Notes: generated from the sequence alone by a model not told the origin. A stretch of DNA of 64,000 nt from Lactobacillus jensenii DSM 20557 (GCF_001436455.1 NZ_AYYU01000006.1:1-64000), one strand, 5' to 3'. Positions 1 to 12,398 are shown, numbered from the stretch's first letter. Program-made: numbers and translations.

Positions 1-40
1 ATAAACTATCAACAGGAAAAATTATAGAACCTAATTAAAT

Positions 41-66
41 AAAAGGACGGCTAAAGCCGCCCTTTT
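41..66 (-). terminator. Terminator of prs
   Basis: A GC-rich hairpin (GGGCGGC, loop TTTA, GCCGTCC on the minus strand, one mismatch) lies just past the prs stop codon and is followed by TTTTATTT. A-tracts flank both sides, so it could also act on plus-strand transcripts. Confidence 0.85.
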
Positions 67-67
67 A

Positions 68-1033
68 TTAGTTTTCACGATAACGAGTATTAAATAGTGG
101 ACTAACAGGTTGATGTTGTTCAATTAACTTAATTGCATCACCCATAAGTGGCCCAACTGAAACTAATTGTAATTTATCAATTTTCTTTTCTTCAGGTTGA
201 TTAATTGAATCTGTTAAAACTAAACTCTTAATTTTAGAATTGTTAAGACGATCAATTGCAGGACCAGAAAGAACTGCATGAGTTGCACTAGCATATACTT
301 CTGTAGCACCTGCATCAATTAAGGCCTGCGCTGCTAATGTGATAGTACCTGCTGTATCAATCATGTCATCAATGATGATGGCACGCTTTCCACTAACATC
401 ACCAATAATATTCATAACTTCTGCAACATTAGCTTTCGGACGACGCTTATCGACAATTGCAATTGGAGCCTTTAAAAATTCAGCTAACTTTCTAGCACGA
501 GTAACACCACCATGATCTGGTGAAACAACAACTGCACCCTTTTCTAAATGATTAGATAAGAAATAATCTGCTAATAAAGGTGCCCCCATTAAATTATCGA
601 CTGGGATATCAAAGAAGCCTTGAATTTGTGGTGCATGTAAATCAAGAGACAAAATTCTTGTAGCACCTGCTGCTTCAAGCATATTAGCAACTAATTTAGC
701 AGTGATTGGTTCACGAGCACGAGTCTTTCTGTCTTGTCTTGCATAGCCATAGTATGGCAATACAATATTAATTGCTCGAGCACTTGCTCGCTTAACAGCA
801 TCAATCATAATCAAAAGTTCCATCAAATTGTCATTAACTGGAGCGCTTGTTGATTGAATTAAGTAAACATCCTTACCACGAACCGATTCATCAATATTAA
901 TTTGAATTTCTCCATCGCTAAAGCGTTGAACACTTGACTTAGCAAGGGGTACACCTATTCTATCAGCAATCTTTTGAGCTAATGGGGTATTTGAGTTGAG
1001 CGCAAAAAGTTTAATATCGTCTTTGTAAGACAT
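68..1033 (-). CDS. prs: Ribose-phosphate pyrophosphokinase
   Basis: Makes PRPP from ribose 5-phosphate and ATP, the precursor for purines, pyrimidines, NAD, histidine and tryptophan; cytosolic. The 321-residue protein has the usual family length. It carries the N-terminal catalytic region with the RQDRK flexible-loop motif and the PRPP-binding motif [11 protein letters not shown] near residues 218-229. The ATG at 1033 is chosen because GGAGGA sits 7 bases upstream; the frame stays open for 39 more codons, but these run through the upstream terminator and lack a ribosome site. The gene follows glmU as in Bacillus, but a CitMHS transporter and its terminator lie between, so prs probably has its own promoter. 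Confidence 0.97.
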   Translation of the reverse strand: MSYKDDIKLFALNSNTPLAQKIADRIGVPLAKSSVQRFSDGEIQINIDESVRGKDVYLIQSTSAPVNDNLMELLIMIDAVKRASARAINIVLPYYGYARQDRKTRAREPITAKLVANMLEAAGATRILSLDLHAPQIQGFFDIPVDNLMGAPLLADYFLSNHLEKGAVVVSPDHGGVTRARKLAEFLKAPIAIVDKRRPKANVAEVMNIIGDVSGKRAIIIDDMIDTAGTITLAAQALIDAGATEVYASATHAVLSGPAIDRLNNSKIKSLVLTDSINQPEEKKIDKLQLVSVGPLMGDAIKLIEQHQPVSPLFNTRYREN

Positions 1034-1084
1034 TTTAATCCTCCATAAAATAACACTATCATACTCTATTTTAGCAAAATAAAA

Positions 1085-1115
1085 GACAAGCTCAAAGAAA
1101 AGCTTGTCTTTTTTA
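1085..1115 (-). terminator. Terminator after the CitMHS transporter gene
   Basis: A perfect inverted repeat (AAAAGACAAGCT and AGCTTGTCTTTT, 8-base loop) lies between the transporter stop codon and prs. The minus-strand copy is followed by ATTTTGC. It separates prs from the glmU transcript. Confidence 0.8.
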
Positions 1116-2453
1116 TTAAAGAATTGGCAAATATCCCAAAATAAGGCCAACTACCATAAAACAAATAAATATTCCAATGCACCAACGGAAAATGTAACTT
1201 TGATATTCACCTAAAGTAATCTTGGTCTTGTCCATTAACAAATATATAAATGGTACCAAAGGGCTAAGGAAGTGGAATGCTTGTCCCATCAAAGCCGCAA
1301 AACCAATCTGCAAATTACTAAATCCATATGCTTTGGCAGTTGCAGCTAGTGGTGGCAAAACTCCATAGTAAAAAGCATCATTATTCAAAAGATAAGTACC
1401 TGGTGCTGAAATTACGGCAATAATAATTGCAAAGTATTTTCCAAATGAACTTGGAATCATCTGAGTTAATACAATGGCAATCGCATGTGACATCCCTGAA
1501 ACATATTCGCCCTTTACATTTACAGGGCCATTTAATACCCCCATTAAGACACCAGCACCTAAAACCATAATAACCACACTAATCATTTCAGGAGCTAAAA
1601 GGCTAATCACGTGTCTTTGAACTTTTCCTTTTGGATAGTTAAATGCTAAGGCAATCGCTACACCAAAGCCAAATAAAATTGCACTATCAGCCTTACCTAA
1701 AACTAATGCTGCAACTAAAGCAATCGTTAAAATTAAGTTGAACCAAATTAAGTTAGGTCGCTTTAGATTTTCTTCCTCTTCTTCTGATTCGTAATGCTCT
1801 GCGACATGTTCAACATTTTCTTGAACACCTAGACGCCTACGTTCTTTTTTGCCCAAATAATAAGCCACACCAAGAGTATAAATAATTGAAAGAATCATTC
1901 CTGGTAAAAGTGGTGGCAAAATTTTACTTGCGTCTAAATGCATCACAGTCATTACTCGCGCAGTTGGACCACCCCAAGGAATCAGATTCATAACACCATT
2001 GGTTAAGATAATTAAAGTTGCAAGATAGATTTTTTTGATTTTTAACCGATCAAAAATTGGTATCATCGCAGTACATACGATCATAACAGTAGTCGTCCCA
2101 TCACCATCTAATGAAACAAAAGCTGATAAAATTGCAGTTCCAACTAGAACTTTTAAAGGATCACCTTTTACCCATTTAACAACTTTATCAACCATTGGAT
2201 CAAATAATCCTGTCAGTAGCATAATGCCAAAATACAAAATGGCAAAAGTCATCATTGCAAAAGTCGATGCTACTGACTTAATACCTGCCATTGCATAGGT
2301 CAAAGTATCAAAGAATCCATAGCCAGCTAAAACTCCAAATAAAATTGGGACTATTACTAAACTTGTAAAAGCGCTTAACTTCTTAGCCATAATTAAAGCC
2401 ATGAATGTGACTATCATGGCTAAACCAAGAAACGCCATCAATGTGGTGTTCAT
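1116..2453 (-). CDS. CitMHS family citrate/metal-citrate:H+ symporter
   Basis: Predicted 445-residue inner membrane transporter with about 11-12 hydrophobic segments and a charged cytoplasmic loop near residues 205-235 rich in Glu. The SLDGDGTTT stretch near residue 115 and the [11 protein letters not shown] stretch near 160 are typical of the CitMHS family, which imports citrate complexed to Mg2+ or Ca2+ with protons. The start ATG has AAGGAGA upstream. It begins 18 bases after the glmU stop codon and so is probably translated from the purR-glmU transcript, ending at the hairpin before prs. Substrate is inferred from family only; no citrate lyase genes are in the window. Confidence 0.85.
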   Translation of the reverse strand: MNTTLMAFLGLAMIVTFMALIMAKKLSAFTSLVIVPILFGVLAGYGFFDTLTYAMAGIKSVASTFAMMTFAILYFGIMLLTGLFDPMVDKVVKWVKGDPLKVLVGTAILSAFVSLDGDGTTTVMIVCTAMIPIFDRLKIKKIYLATLIILTNGVMNLIPWGGPTARVMTVMHLDASKILPPLLPGMILSIIYTLGVAYYLGKKERRRLGVQENVEHVAEHYESEEEEENLKRPNLIWFNLILTIALVAALVLGKADSAILFGFGVAIALAFNYPKGKVQRHVISLLAPEMISVVIMVLGAGVLMGVLNGPVNVKGEYVSGMSHAIAIVLTQMIPSSFGKYFAIIIAVISAPGTYLLNNDAFYYGVLPPLAATAKAYGFSNLQIGFAALMGQAFHFLSPLVPFIYLLMDKTKITLGEYQSYIFRWCIGIFICFMVVGLILGYLPIL

Positions 2454-2471
2454 ATTTACTTATTCTCCTTG

Positions 2472-3857
2472 TTATTGCCAGTCCTTATCCTGGGCAAGAG
2501 GCAATTTATGCCAGTAATCTTCTTTATTTACTTGGCGACCTCTAGCAATTGCCATTTCATAGCGGGCAACATCTTTAGTAATTGTTGAATCAGCAGCAAT
2601 AAATGAGTGATCTGCGACATTAATCGGATTGATAATTGTTGAACCGGCACCAATGAAGGCATGATCACCAACAGTTGAATGAAACTTCTTAACACCGTCA
2701 TAGTTAGAGAAGATTACACCGCAACCTACGTTAATATCCTTACCTAAAGTTGCATCCCCAATATAAGTTAAGTGCCCTACTTTAGTATTTTCCCCAATTA
2801 TAGCTTTCTTAATTTCAACAAAGTTACCAATATGAGCGCCAGACATAATCTCAGCTTTTGGTCGAAGATGAGAATTAGGGCCAATATCTGTATTATCATG
2901 CATAACCGCTTCTTGAATTGTTGAAGAAGTAACAGTTACATTATTACCAATTTCTGAATCAACGATTCTTGAGCCACTAGTTATTACACATTCACTACCA
3001 ATAGTTGTTTTTCCTTTAATAACAACATTACCTTCAATAATAGTGTCATTGCCAATTTTTACATCACTGTCAATATAAGCAGTAGCGGGATCAATGAAAG
3101 TTACACCATTACGCATATGCTCTTCATTAATTCTCTTTTGCATAATTTTAGATGCATTTGCCAAGGCAACTCGATCATTAACACCTAAACTTTGGCTAAA
3201 GTCAGGCATCTTATATGCACCAACTCTCTCACCACTATTACGCAAGATTTCCAAAACATCTGTTAAATAATATTCGCCTTGGGCATTATCATTAGTAACT
3301 TTCTTTAATGCAGCAAAAAGTTTTTTATTATCAAAGCAGAATACACCTGTGTTAATTTCTTTAACTTTAAGTTCTTCAGGCTTTCCATCTTTTTGTTCGA
3401 CAATCCGTAAAACATTGCCTTGTTCATCACGAATAATTCGACCATATCCAAATGGATTAGGTGCTTCAGCTGTTAAGACTGTTGCAGCATTTTCTTTTTC
3501 TTGGTGATAATTGAACAAGTTTTCAAATGTTTCTGTTGTAAACAATGGAGTATCACCAGTAACTACCAAAGTAGCACCGTCTTCATTTTTCAAAACTGGT
3601 GCAGCAGTTAGTACCGCATGACCTGTACCTAATTGTTTTTCTTGGAAGGCAAAATCACTTTTACCAGCTAAAACTTTTTTTACGTCTTCAGCTCCAGTAC
3701 CTACAATAGTTACAATCTTTTCAGGTTTCATGCCGCTAGCGGCTTTAACAACATGTTCAACCATTGTCTTACCACAAACTTTGTGCAAAACCTTATAAAG
3801 CTTTGACTTCATTCTGGTACCTTTACCAGCAGCTAAAACAACTACAAATTTCTTCAT
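2472..3857 (-). CDS. glmU: Bifunctional GlmU: N-acetylglucosamine-1-P uridyltransferase / glucosamine-1-P acetyltransferase
   Basis: Makes UDP-GlcNAc for peptidoglycan and teichoic acids. The 461-residue protein has both expected domains: an N-terminal nucleotidyltransferase with [11 protein letters not shown] near residue 8, and a C-terminal left-handed beta helix of hexapeptide repeats from about residue 250 to 440 carrying the acetyltransferase. The start ATG follows AAAGGGATTAAGTTT. It begins 44 bases after the purR stop codon with no terminator between, so purR-glmU are probably one transcript, as in Bacillus. Confidence 0.97.
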   Translation of the reverse strand: MKKFVVVLAAGKGTRMKSKLYKVLHKVCGKTMVEHVVKAASGMKPEKIVTIVGTGAEDVKKVLAGKSDFAFQEKQLGTGHAVLTAAPVLKNEDGATLVVTGDTPLFTTETFENLFNYHQEKENAATVLTAEAPNPFGYGRIIRDEQGNVLRIVEQKDGKPEELKVKEINTGVFCFDNKKLFAALKKVTNDNAQGEYYLTDVLEILRNSGERVGAYKMPDFSQSLGVNDRVALANASKIMQKRINEEHMRNGVTFIDPATAYIDSDVKIGNDTIIEGNVVIKGKTTIGSECVITSGSRIVDSEIGNNVTVTSSTIQEAVMHDNTDIGPNSHLRPKAEIMSGAHIGNFVEIKKAIIGENTKVGHLTYIGDATLGKDINVGCGVIFSNYDGVKKFHSTVGDHAFIGAGSTIINPINVADHSFIAADSTITKDVARYEMAIARGRQVNKEDYWHKLPLAQDKDWQ

Positions 3858-3901
3858 AAACTTAATCCCTTTCGCATACTTATAGGCTCTAGTATACCAT
3901 T

Positions 3902-4729
3902 TTAGAAGCGATTAAAATCAGTTTTCTCTAAGAAATTACCAAGAGAGGTTTTAATAACCATCTTTTCAGTATCTATCTCATCAATTTTTACTAAAGATAG
4001 ATAATCATCAACCATTTTATCTGCATGAGTAGTTTCGCAAAGCACACAAATCCCACCAACTGTAGAATCGAACTCACGAACTAAGCCCTCCATACCAGTT
4101 AAGGTGCCTCCACCTTTCATAAAATCATCAATAATTAAAACATTTGAGCCTTTTGGTAAAACCTTAGTTGGTAATTCCATTTTTGCTACTCGAGAAGATG
4201 ATGATGATAAATAATTTACAGAAACAGTTGCACCTTCAGTAACTTTTCCTCTTTTACGAGCAGTTACAAATGGAACATTTAAAAATCTAGATACTGCTTC
4301 AGCTAAAGGGATACCCTTAGTTTCGATAGTCATAACAGCGGTAATGTTTTTATAAGCATAGTGTGTAGCGACCATTTCACCAATTCTTTGCATATCGCTA
4401 GGTGATCCTAACACATCAGACAAATATACAAAGCCGCCTGGTAAAATTCGTTCGGTATCTTCAATTCTATCCGCCAATTCTTGTAAATATGCTTCTGAAT
4501 GTTTTTTACCTAAAAAAGGAATATAGCGTACTCCTCCAGCAGCACCAGCCACAGTTTCTAATACACCATCTTCATTAGCAGCTAAAGTATGTTTAAGAAT
4601 TGATAAGTCTTCTGAAATAGATGATTTGGCAGAACCATAACGCTTAGCAAAAAAAGGTAATGAAATAAGCGTATGCGGACGGGCCAAAAGATATTTGGTC
4701 ATATCAACTAGTCTTTCTGAACGTTTCAT
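3902..4729 (-). CDS. purR: Pur operon regulator PurR
   Basis: PRPP-responsive regulator of purine genes. The 275-residue protein has an N-terminal winged helix (about residues 1-75) and a phosphoribosyltransferase-like domain with the PRPP motif [13 protein letters not shown] near residues 195-207. In Bacillus it represses purine genes through PurBoxes; in lactococci it activates them. The start ATG has GGAAGGAA upstream. It is separated from veg by a terminator and is followed closely by glmU. The only PurBox-like site I noticed lies before phnD at about 63.47 kb. Confidence 0.95.
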   Translation of the reverse strand: MKRSERLVDMTKYLLARPHTLISLPFFAKRYGSAKSSISEDLSILKHTLAANEDGVLETVAGAAGGVRYIPFLGKKHSEAYLQELADRIEDTERILPGGFVYLSDVLGSPSDMQRIGEMVATHYAYKNITAVMTIETKGIPLAEAVSRFLNVPFVTARKRGKVTEGATVSVNYLSSSSSRVAKMELPTKVLPKGSNVLIIDDFMKGGGTLTGMEGLVREFDSTVGGICVLCETTHADKMVDDYLSLVKIDEIDTEKMVIKTSLGNFLEKTDFNRF

Positions 4730-4790
4730 GGTTATTCCTTCCTAATGTTTGTAAATAATCAACTTATAATATACATTAATGACAACAAAA

Positions 4791-4824
4791 AATCACTAGT
4801 GTTCTATAAAAAACACCAGTGATT
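4791..4824 (-). terminator. Terminator of veg
   Basis: A 13-base inverted repeat (AATCACTAGTGTT with one mismatch to its partner) around an 8-base loop is followed on the minus strand by TTTTTGTTG. It isolates veg from purR. Confidence 0.85.
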
Positions 4825-4853
4825 GTTCGTAAAAAACAATGTTTTATTATATA

Positions 4854-5087
4854 CTATTCAAATTTTAATTCAATATTTTTAGTTAACAAATCTGTATAAC
4901 TGTAAGAAACTCTCTCAAAACTATTCTGATCTTGATCAAGGTCAACTACAAATACAGCAGGAAAGGTGCTTTTCAAGATACCTTTTCTTTTAGTTACCTT
5001 TTTTCTACCCGCTTGGGCTACAACAGTTAGATTCTCACCCACATGAGAATCTAATAACTTCTTAATTGATATGATTGATGTTGGCAC
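4854..5087 (-). CDS. veg: Veg family protein
   Basis: Small 77-residue protein similar to Bacillus subtilis Veg, recognisable by the C-terminal stretch LDQDQNSFERVSYSYTDLL. Veg is linked to biofilm formation in Bacillus, but its mechanism is not settled. Translation starts at a GTG preceded by AAGGAG at 5097-5102, 9 bases upstream. A near-consensus promoter lies directly upstream and a strong terminator downstream, so the gene is monocistronic. Its place between rsmA and purR matches Bacillus. Confidence 0.93.
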   Translation of the reverse strand: MPTSIISIKKLLDSHVGENLTVVAQAGRKKVTKRKGILKSTFPAVFVVDLDQDQNSFERVSYSYTDLLTKNIELKFE

Positions 5088-5111
5088 TAGAAAACACTCC
5101 TTTGTGAAATA

Positions 5112-5140
5112 ATTTTATCACAAATTTGTGATTTTTTCAA
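5112..5140 (-). promoter_or_regulatory. veg promoter with a palindrome in the spacer
   Basis: Minus-strand -35 TTGAAA (5135-5140), a 17-base spacer, and an extended -10 TGA-TAAAAT (5112-5117). The spacer contains a perfect 16-base palindrome, ATCACAAATTTGTGAT, at 5118-5133. The palindrome could be an operator, or an RNA hairpin ending rsmA transcripts. Confidence 0.75.
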
Positions 5141-5152
5141 CAAGCTTAAAAA

Positions 5153-6037
5153 TCATTCAGCCTTCAATGCCTTAGCTAAGCCAATAAATTGATCAATTGA
5201 TAACTCTTCTGGGCGTACTTTTTCTGGTAAATCCAACATTTGTAGAAGTTTTTTACGTTCTTCACTATCTTTAACTAAGGACTTTAAATTATTATTCAAA
5301 GTCTTTCTTCTTTGTGAAAAACACATTTTTACCACATGATCAAAATTATCAGTATCCCCAACATCAACTTTTTGTACAAGTGGTTTAAGAACAACAACTG
5401 CTGAATCAACTTTTGGCTGAGGATTAAAGTTTGTATGATCTACCATTACTGCCATTTTTACACTCATTTGCGTCTGAACAAAGATTGTTAAAGGACCATA
5501 CTCTTTATTCCCACTACTTGCACATAGCCGTTCAGCTACTTCTTTTTGCATCATCAAAGTTAAGCTTTCAAAAGCCAAATCACTCTTAGCTAAAGCAAAA
5601 ATAATTGGAGTTGTAATGTAATATGGTAAATTAGCTACAACTTTAACTGGCTTATTTAAATCAAAGAAGTTGCCAATATCTGCCTTAAAATCAGCTTTTA
5701 GAATGTCTTTCATTACCAATTTAAATACATCATCTAAATACTTGTCACCTATTTTTTGAGGCAATTCATTATGCAAAATTTCTGGCAAATCTTGGTCAAT
5801 TTCGTAAGCTAAAACTTTAGCTCCACGTAAAAGCATTTGTTCTGTTAATGAACCAATTCCCGGGCCAATTTCTAAGACTTGATCATCACCATCTATTTCT
5901 GCAGCATCTAAAATGTCATTAATTTTATTTAAACTAATTAAAAAGTTCTGTCCCAAATTTTTCTTAGCGAAACCCAAATAACGATTCATTATCGCTTTGG
6001 TTCTAATTGGGTCACAAATTGGTAAATTATTTGCCAT
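5153..6037 (-). CDS. rsmA: 16S rRNA (adenine1518-N6/adenine1519-N6)-dimethyltransferase RsmA (KsgA)
   Basis: Dimethylates two adjacent adenosines in the 3'-terminal hairpin of 16S rRNA during 30S maturation. The 294-residue protein has the SAM motif [12 protein letters not shown] near residues 53-64 and the catalytic NLPYY motif near 131, with the C-terminal four-helix domain. I chose the ATG at 6037 because GAGG precedes it by 7 bases; an in-frame GTG at 6049 lacks a site. The start overlaps the end of rnmV by 11 bases, implying translational coupling. Confidence 0.96.
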   Translation of the reverse strand: MANNLPICDPIRTKAIMNRYLGFAKKNLGQNFLISLNKINDILDAAEIDGDDQVLEIGPGIGSLTEQMLLRGAKVLAYEIDQDLPEILHNELPQKIGDKYLDDVFKLVMKDILKADFKADIGNFFDLNKPVKVVANLPYYITTPIIFALAKSDLAFESLTLMMQKEVAERLCASSGNKEYGPLTIFVQTQMSVKMAVMVDHTNFNPQPKVDSAVVVLKPLVQKVDVGDTDNFDHVVKMCFSQRRKTLNNNLKSLVKDSEERKKLLQMLDLPEKVRPEELSIDQFIGLAKALKAE

Positions 6038-6590
6038 TTTCAACCTCACTTACCGTTTGCCTTAATTCAGAAAAGCCAATACCAAACATCACCAGACGCT
6101 TATAAAATTGCTTGCCATTTGCATAGCCAATACCTAATTTAACTCCAACAGCTTCGCGCAATTTGCGTGAACGAGAACTAGTAGCTAAGCCCAAACCACG
6201 ATATTGATCAAAAGTTAAATCACTTATTTTTTTCATTTCATGTAAATCAACTAAAGCTCGCTCAAGTGCTTCTTTAGCGGCATGTTCAACACCTAAACTG
6301 CCACTAAATTCGGGTTCTGCTTCTTTTCTAGTTACAAAAGCTTGCTTAGCTGTTGGCACAGCTTGAGTCACAATCTTCCGAATCCGTTCTCCGTTAAAGT
6401 CAGGATCGGTAAACACAATGATGTCCCGTTTTTGGGCAACTTTTTTGATTAACGCCAAAGTTTCAGTACTGACTGCTGAACCATTTGTTTCAATCGTCTC
6501 AATTCCTGGAAAAAACTGCTTCAAACGTGCGGTATCATCTTTACCTTCAACTACTACAACGGCATCAAAGTTTTTATTATTTAATTCCAT
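6027..6590 (-). CDS. rnmV: Ribonuclease M5
   Basis: Toprim-domain endonuclease that matures 5S rRNA in low-GC Gram-positives. The 187-residue protein has the Toprim glutamate motif VVVEGKDD near residues 12-19 and the acidic motif [11 protein letters not shown] near 61-71. The ribosome site is weak, and the ATG lies 14 bases inside the end of tatD, so translation is probably coupled. Together with rsmA it forms an rRNA maturation pair downstream of metG. Confidence 0.95.
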   Translation of the reverse strand: MELNNKNFDAVVVVEGKDDTARLKQFFPGIETIETNGSAVSTETLALIKKVAQKRDIIVFTDPDFNGERIRKIVTQAVPTAKQAFVTRKEAEPEFSGSLGVEHAAKEALERALVDLHEMKKISDLTFDQYRGLGLATSSRSRKLREAVGVKLGIGYANGKQFYKRLVMFGIGFSELRQTVSEVENGK

Positions 6591-7346
6591 AAGCAGTCAC
6601 CGTATTCTTGTAAGTAGCTTCAGCTACTTCTTCTAAGCTAACACCTTTTAACTCACTAATTGCTTTAGCAACATAATAAACATAGGCTGGTTCATTTTGC
6701 TTTCCGCGATATGGCTTAGGAGTCAAGTAAGGCGCATCAGTTTCTATTACTAATCGATCAAGTGGCACTAGTTTCACACTAGCATGAACGTCCACAGCTT
6801 TGGTAAATGAAGCAACCCCTGAAAATGAAAAAGTCACATTATCTAATGTCAAAAACTTCTTCGTCCACTTAGGTCCACCATTATAGCTATGTAAAACTGC
6901 GCCGTATTCTAAATTACTAGTTTTTAAAATCTCATAGCAATCCTTAAAAGCATCCCTAGTATGGATATTAACCGGTAATTTTAAATCATGAGCAATTTCA
7001 ATTTGCCGTCTAAAGATTTCTTTTTGTAAATCACGTGGAGATTCATCCCAGTAGTAGTCAAGGCCTATTTCGCCTAGAGCAACTACCTTAGGCTCTTTTA
7101 ATTGCTCAACAAGCAAGTCTTCCCATTCCTGGCAATAATCTTTGGCAACATCTGGGCAATAACCAACAATGGCATAAACGTTATCAAATTTTTTAGCTAA
7201 ATCAAGAGCACGTTTGTTGTATTCTAAGTCCTGTCCAACACAAGCCATCTTAGTTACATGTAAATCTGCAGCTCTTTGCAGATATACTTCTTCTTTCCCT
7301 CTAAAAGGAGTGTCATTCAAATGTGTATGTGCGTCAAAAATCTCCA

Positions 7347-7347
<1 letters not shown>
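6577..7347 (-). CDS. tatD: TatD family metal-dependent deoxyribonuclease
   Basis: A 256-residue TIM-barrel metal hydrolase. Visible metal-ligand motifs are DAHTHLN at residues 5-11, GEIGLDYY near 93-100, NIHTRDA near 128, HSYNGG near 153 and ETDAPYL near 203. Family members act as 3'-5' DNA exonucleases; the cellular role here is uncertain. The start ATG overlaps the metG stop codon as TAATG, so it belongs to the metG-tatD-rnmV-rsmA operon. Confidence 0.94.
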
Positions 7348-9347
<2,000 letters not shown>

Positions 9348-9378
9348 TCACATTTTTACTAATTTAATCATACACCAT

Positions 9379-9410
9379 GAAAAAAGGGATTTCCCTATGA
9401 GAATCCCTTC
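9379..9410 (-). terminator. Terminator of the Mg2+ ATPase gene
   Basis: Inverted repeat AAGGGATT / AATCCCTT followed by a run of Ts on the minus strand, between the mgtA stop codon and the metG start. Confidence 0.85.
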
Positions 9411-9423
9411 TATTGTATCAAAT

Positions 9424-12108
9424 TTAAATCAAAAATTTTTCTTTTCTGAGATAAAGTCTCTTAACTAAACTTGTTAATAAAATATAAAGTATTAATAAAC
9501 CAACTACTATTTCAATAAAAGTCCCTGGCATTGAGCCGAATTTCAAACTTGTAGCAACACGTGAATATGGTAAGTAACTACCTATTACCGCTGCACCAAA
9601 AGTTGCAAGCATTACTGGGGCTGTAGCATGTTGCTTAATTAATGGTAATTTTCTATCTCTTAAAGCATGAATTACCATTTCTTGAGTCCAAAGCGATTCA
9701 ATGAACCAGCCTGTGTGGAATACTGCTATGAAAATAGCCTTTCCTGCCAAACTTAAACTTGTAAAACCGCCACCTGCAACGCTAGGACAAATCACAAAGT
9801 AAAGTAAGGCGAAAGTGATAATATCGAAGACTGATGATGTGGGGCCAAAATAAAACATAAACTTAGGTAATTTCTTAGTTGACCAAGTTCTTGGTTGTGA
9901 AAGATATTCTGCATCCATACTATCAAAAGGAATTGCCAAACAACTAGTACCATATAGTAAATCCAAAATTAATAGCTGCAAGGGTAACATTGGCAAAAAT
10001 GGTAAGAAGCTTGAAGCAACTAAAATTGATAAAATATTTCCAAAATTAGATGAAAGAGTTATCTTGATATATTTCATCGTATTTCCAAAAATTTTTCGTC
10101 CAATTCTTACTCCATTTTCCAAAATTCTCAAATCTTTATGAAGTAAGATGATATCGGCACTTTCTTTGGCAATATCAACTGCAGTATCAACAGAAATAGA
10201 AACATCTGCTGCTTTCATAGCTGGAGCATCATTAATTCCATCTCCCATATAACCAACTGTATGGCCATCTTTTTTCAAAATTTCAATAATTCTAGTTTTT
10301 AGTTCTGGTGATAATTTTACAAAAATATCACTTTCTTCAATCATCTTACTTAATTCAGCATCTGTTTTTCCTTCTAAATCATTACCAGAATATATTTTAG
10401 AAACATCTAATCCGACTTGCTTTCCTACCGCTCTAGTTACGGCTGCATTGTCTCCTGTTAAAATTTTAACAGTAATACCGTCTTCTTTAAGATGGTGCAA
10501 AGCCTCTTTAGCAGTTTCTTTTGGTGGATCAAGAAAAGCTAAAAAGCCCACAATTGTTAATTCTGACTCATCTTTTACGGAAAACTCACCAACTGGTGCT
10601 GGATTTTTCTTATATCCAAGCAAAATGACACGAAGACCATCATTATTCATATCATTAATATTAGATAAAACTTTTTCTTCTTGTTCTTTAGTTAGTGGAA
10701 GTCTTTGACCATTAAATTCAACGAAATCACTTGCCTCAAGCATTTCCTCAGCGGCACCTTTAGTTACAAGTAAATGTTCGCCAGCCTTATTTTGGACAAC
10801 AACACTCATCCGCCGCCGCTTGAAATCAAAAGGAATTTCATCGATTTTTTCATAATCTTGCTTAATTTTCTTAGTATCAAGTTCATTTTCAGCTGCATCA
10901 ATAACAGCCTTATCAATTAAATCTTTCATCCCCGTTTGATAAAAGCTGTTCAAATAAGACAATTCTAAAACTTTTGGTTTTTCAACCATATTTAAGTCAT
11001 AGTGCCGTTCTAAAACAACCTTATCTTGCGTTAAAGTTCCAGTCTTATCAGTACACAAAATATCAGCTGATCCAAAATTTTGAATTGAATTCATCTTTTT
11101 GACAATTGTGCCATGCTTAGACATTTCTACTGATCCCTTAACTAAGTTACTAGTAACAATAACCGGTAACATTTCTGGCGTTAAACCTACTGCGGTTGCT
11201 ATAGCAAAAATTAAGGCATCTAACCAATTCCCTTTAGTTAAACCATTAATCAAAAAAACTAACGGTGCAATAACAGCAGTCATTGTAATTAATAGTTTAG
11301 AAATATCTTTAATCCCTGTATCAAAACTAGTTTGTTTAATTTTAGTCTGAGAAATTTGCCGAGCTAACTTTCCAAAAACAGTTTGACTTCCCGTCGCAAA
11401 TACAATCCCTGTTCCTGAACCAGAAACAATTGTTGTTCCTTCATAAACTACATTTGGATAATCAATATATTCATTTAACTGATTCTTATCAGGCTTTTGC
11501 CCTGCAATCTTTTCAACAGGATTGGATTCACCATTTAGTGAACTAGAAGAACAAAACAAGTCCTTACTCTTGATTAATTTCATATCGGCTGGAACCATAT
11601 CCCCAGCTGCTAAATTAACAATATCTCCTGGTACAACTTCACTTGTTGCTAGTTCTTGGTCTTTACCATCTCGGCGAATATTAGTCGTAACAGAAACCAT
11701 TTTAAGCAAAGATTGAACAGCATCATTAGTTTTTACATTTTGAATAAAACTAGTTAATCCCGATATCAATACCATAGTAATCATAATAATTACTGTACTT
11801 AAGTCCTTATCACTAGCTGGAACAAGGATATAGTTAGTAAATAAAGATAAAGTAGCCAAAATGAGTAACACTACCGTAAATGGCGTCATAAAGGCCTCAA
11901 ATAAAAAATGGGCTTTAGTATTATGCTCATTTTTAGCAATTTCATTTCTACCATATTTTTCACGCATTTGTTCAGCTTGGGATGTACTTAGCCCTTTACC
12001 AGAACTATCATATCGCTCAAAAGTGGTGGTTAATTCTTCCATCGCAACTTCTTGCAAAAACTTGCGATTAGTTGCATTACTGCTAGTTTTCTTTTTGATT
12101 TTAATCAT
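9424..12108 (-). CDS. mgtA: Magnesium-translocating P-type ATPase (MgtA type)
   Basis: P3B-type cation ATPase predicted to import Mg2+. The 894-residue protein matches the length of MgtA. It has the phosphorylation motif CTDKTGTLT with the aspartate near residue 353, the TGD motif near 537 and the hinge motif GDGINDAP, with about ten membrane segments. The ATG at 12108 is chosen because AGGAGGGG lies 6 bases upstream; the frame extends another 39 codons, but only into the riboswitch terminator. It is controlled by an M-box riboswitch and a consensus promoter directly upstream, which supports magnesium rather than calcium as substrate. Confidence 0.95.
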   Translation of the reverse strand: MIKIKKKTSSNATNRKFLQEVAMEELTTTFERYDSSGKGLSTSQAEQMREKYGRNEIAKNEHNTKAHFLFEAFMTPFTVVLLILATLSLFTNYILVPASDKDLSTVIIMITMVLISGLTSFIQNVKTNDAVQSLLKMVSVTTNIRRDGKDQELATSEVVPGDIVNLAAGDMVPADMKLIKSKDLFCSSSSLNGESNPVEKIAGQKPDKNQLNEYIDYPNVVYEGTTIVSGSGTGIVFATGSQTVFGKLARQISQTKIKQTSFDTGIKDISKLLITMTAVIAPLVFLINGLTKGNWLDALIFAIATAVGLTPEMLPVIVTSNLVKGSVEMSKHGTIVKKMNSIQNFGSADILCTDKTGTLTQDKVVLERHYDLNMVEKPKVLELSYLNSFYQTGMKDLIDKAVIDAAENELDTKKIKQDYEKIDEIPFDFKRRRMSVVVQNKAGEHLLVTKGAAEEMLEASDFVEFNGQRLPLTKEQEEKVLSNINDMNNDGLRVILLGYKKNPAPVGEFSVKDESELTIVGFLAFLDPPKETAKEALHHLKEDGITVKILTGDNAAVTRAVGKQVGLDVSKIYSGNDLEGKTDAELSKMIEESDIFVKLSPELKTRIIEILKKDGHTVGYMGDGINDAPAMKAADVSISVDTAVDIAKESADIILLHKDLRILENGVRIGRKIFGNTMKYIKITLSSNFGNILSILVASSFLPFLPMLPLQLLILDLLYGTSCLAIPFDSMDAEYLSQPRTWSTKKLPKFMFYFGPTSSVFDIITFALLYFVICPSVAGGGFTSLSLAGKAIFIAVFHTGWFIESLWTQEMVIHALRDRKLPLIKQHATAPVMLATFGAAVIGSYLPYSRVATSLKFGSMPGTFIEIVVGLLILYILLTSLVKRLYLRKEKFLI

Positions 12109-12136
12109 CGAAAACCCCTCCTCTTTTTTGAGCAAA

Positions 12137-12345
12137 CAAACAAAAAGAGCCCACCAAAAGGAAGGCTCTTTAAAAGGCTGCGTTATAACCAATCGTTCAG
12201 TTTTAACACTACGTGACGTAAGCACATGCTAGCTATCTGGATAGTGCCTTAACTCGACAATACCTGTTTAACCCGTTGGCATCTCTGGATGTTCCTGGGC
12301 GATAGCGTGTGTTCACGTAGGAGTCTCACCTAACAGTTTATTTGC
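12137..12345 (-). ncRNA. M-box (ykoK) Mg2+ riboswitch
   Basis: The minus strand carries the conserved M-box core: GTTAGGTGAGACTCCTACGT near 12335-12314, GCTATCGCCCAGGAAC, GATGCCAACGGGT and TTGTCGAGTTAAGGC, in the usual order and spacing. It ends in an intrinsic terminator (12141-12171) just before the ATPase ribosome site. Known M-box elements fold on Mg2+ and terminate transcription, so the pump should be made when Mg2+ is low. Confidence 0.93.
12141..12171 (-). terminator. Expression-platform terminator of the M-box
   Basis: AAAGAGCC / GGCTCTTT stem with a 12-base loop, followed by TTTTTGTTTGTTTG on the minus strand, 30 bases before the mgtA start. Confidence 0.88.
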
Positions 12346-12365
12346 TGTATTAAATTTACAAATTG

Positions 12366-12395
12366 AGTATAAACTCATAATTTCGAAGGCGTCAA
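12366..12395 (-). promoter_or_regulatory. Promoter of the M-box-mgtA unit
   Basis: Minus-strand TTGACG (12390-12395), 18-base spacer, TATACT (12366-12371). It starts just after the stop codon of the upstream gene and would initiate about 20 bases before the riboswitch. Confidence 0.8.
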
Positions 12396-12398
12396 GAA

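Noticed and set aside
1034-1150. 39 extra in-frame codons before prs
   Set aside because: They run back through the upstream terminator and prs leader; the ATG at 1033 has a good ribosome site and gives the normal family length.
5100-5140. Rex-type box near veg (TTGTGA...)
   Set aside because: The half-sites have wrong spacing or two mismatches compared with TTGTGA-N6-TCACAA.
12109-12225. N-terminal extension of the Mg2+ ATPase
   Set aside because: It is translated from the M-box terminator and aptamer; AGGAGGGG points to the ATG at 12108.
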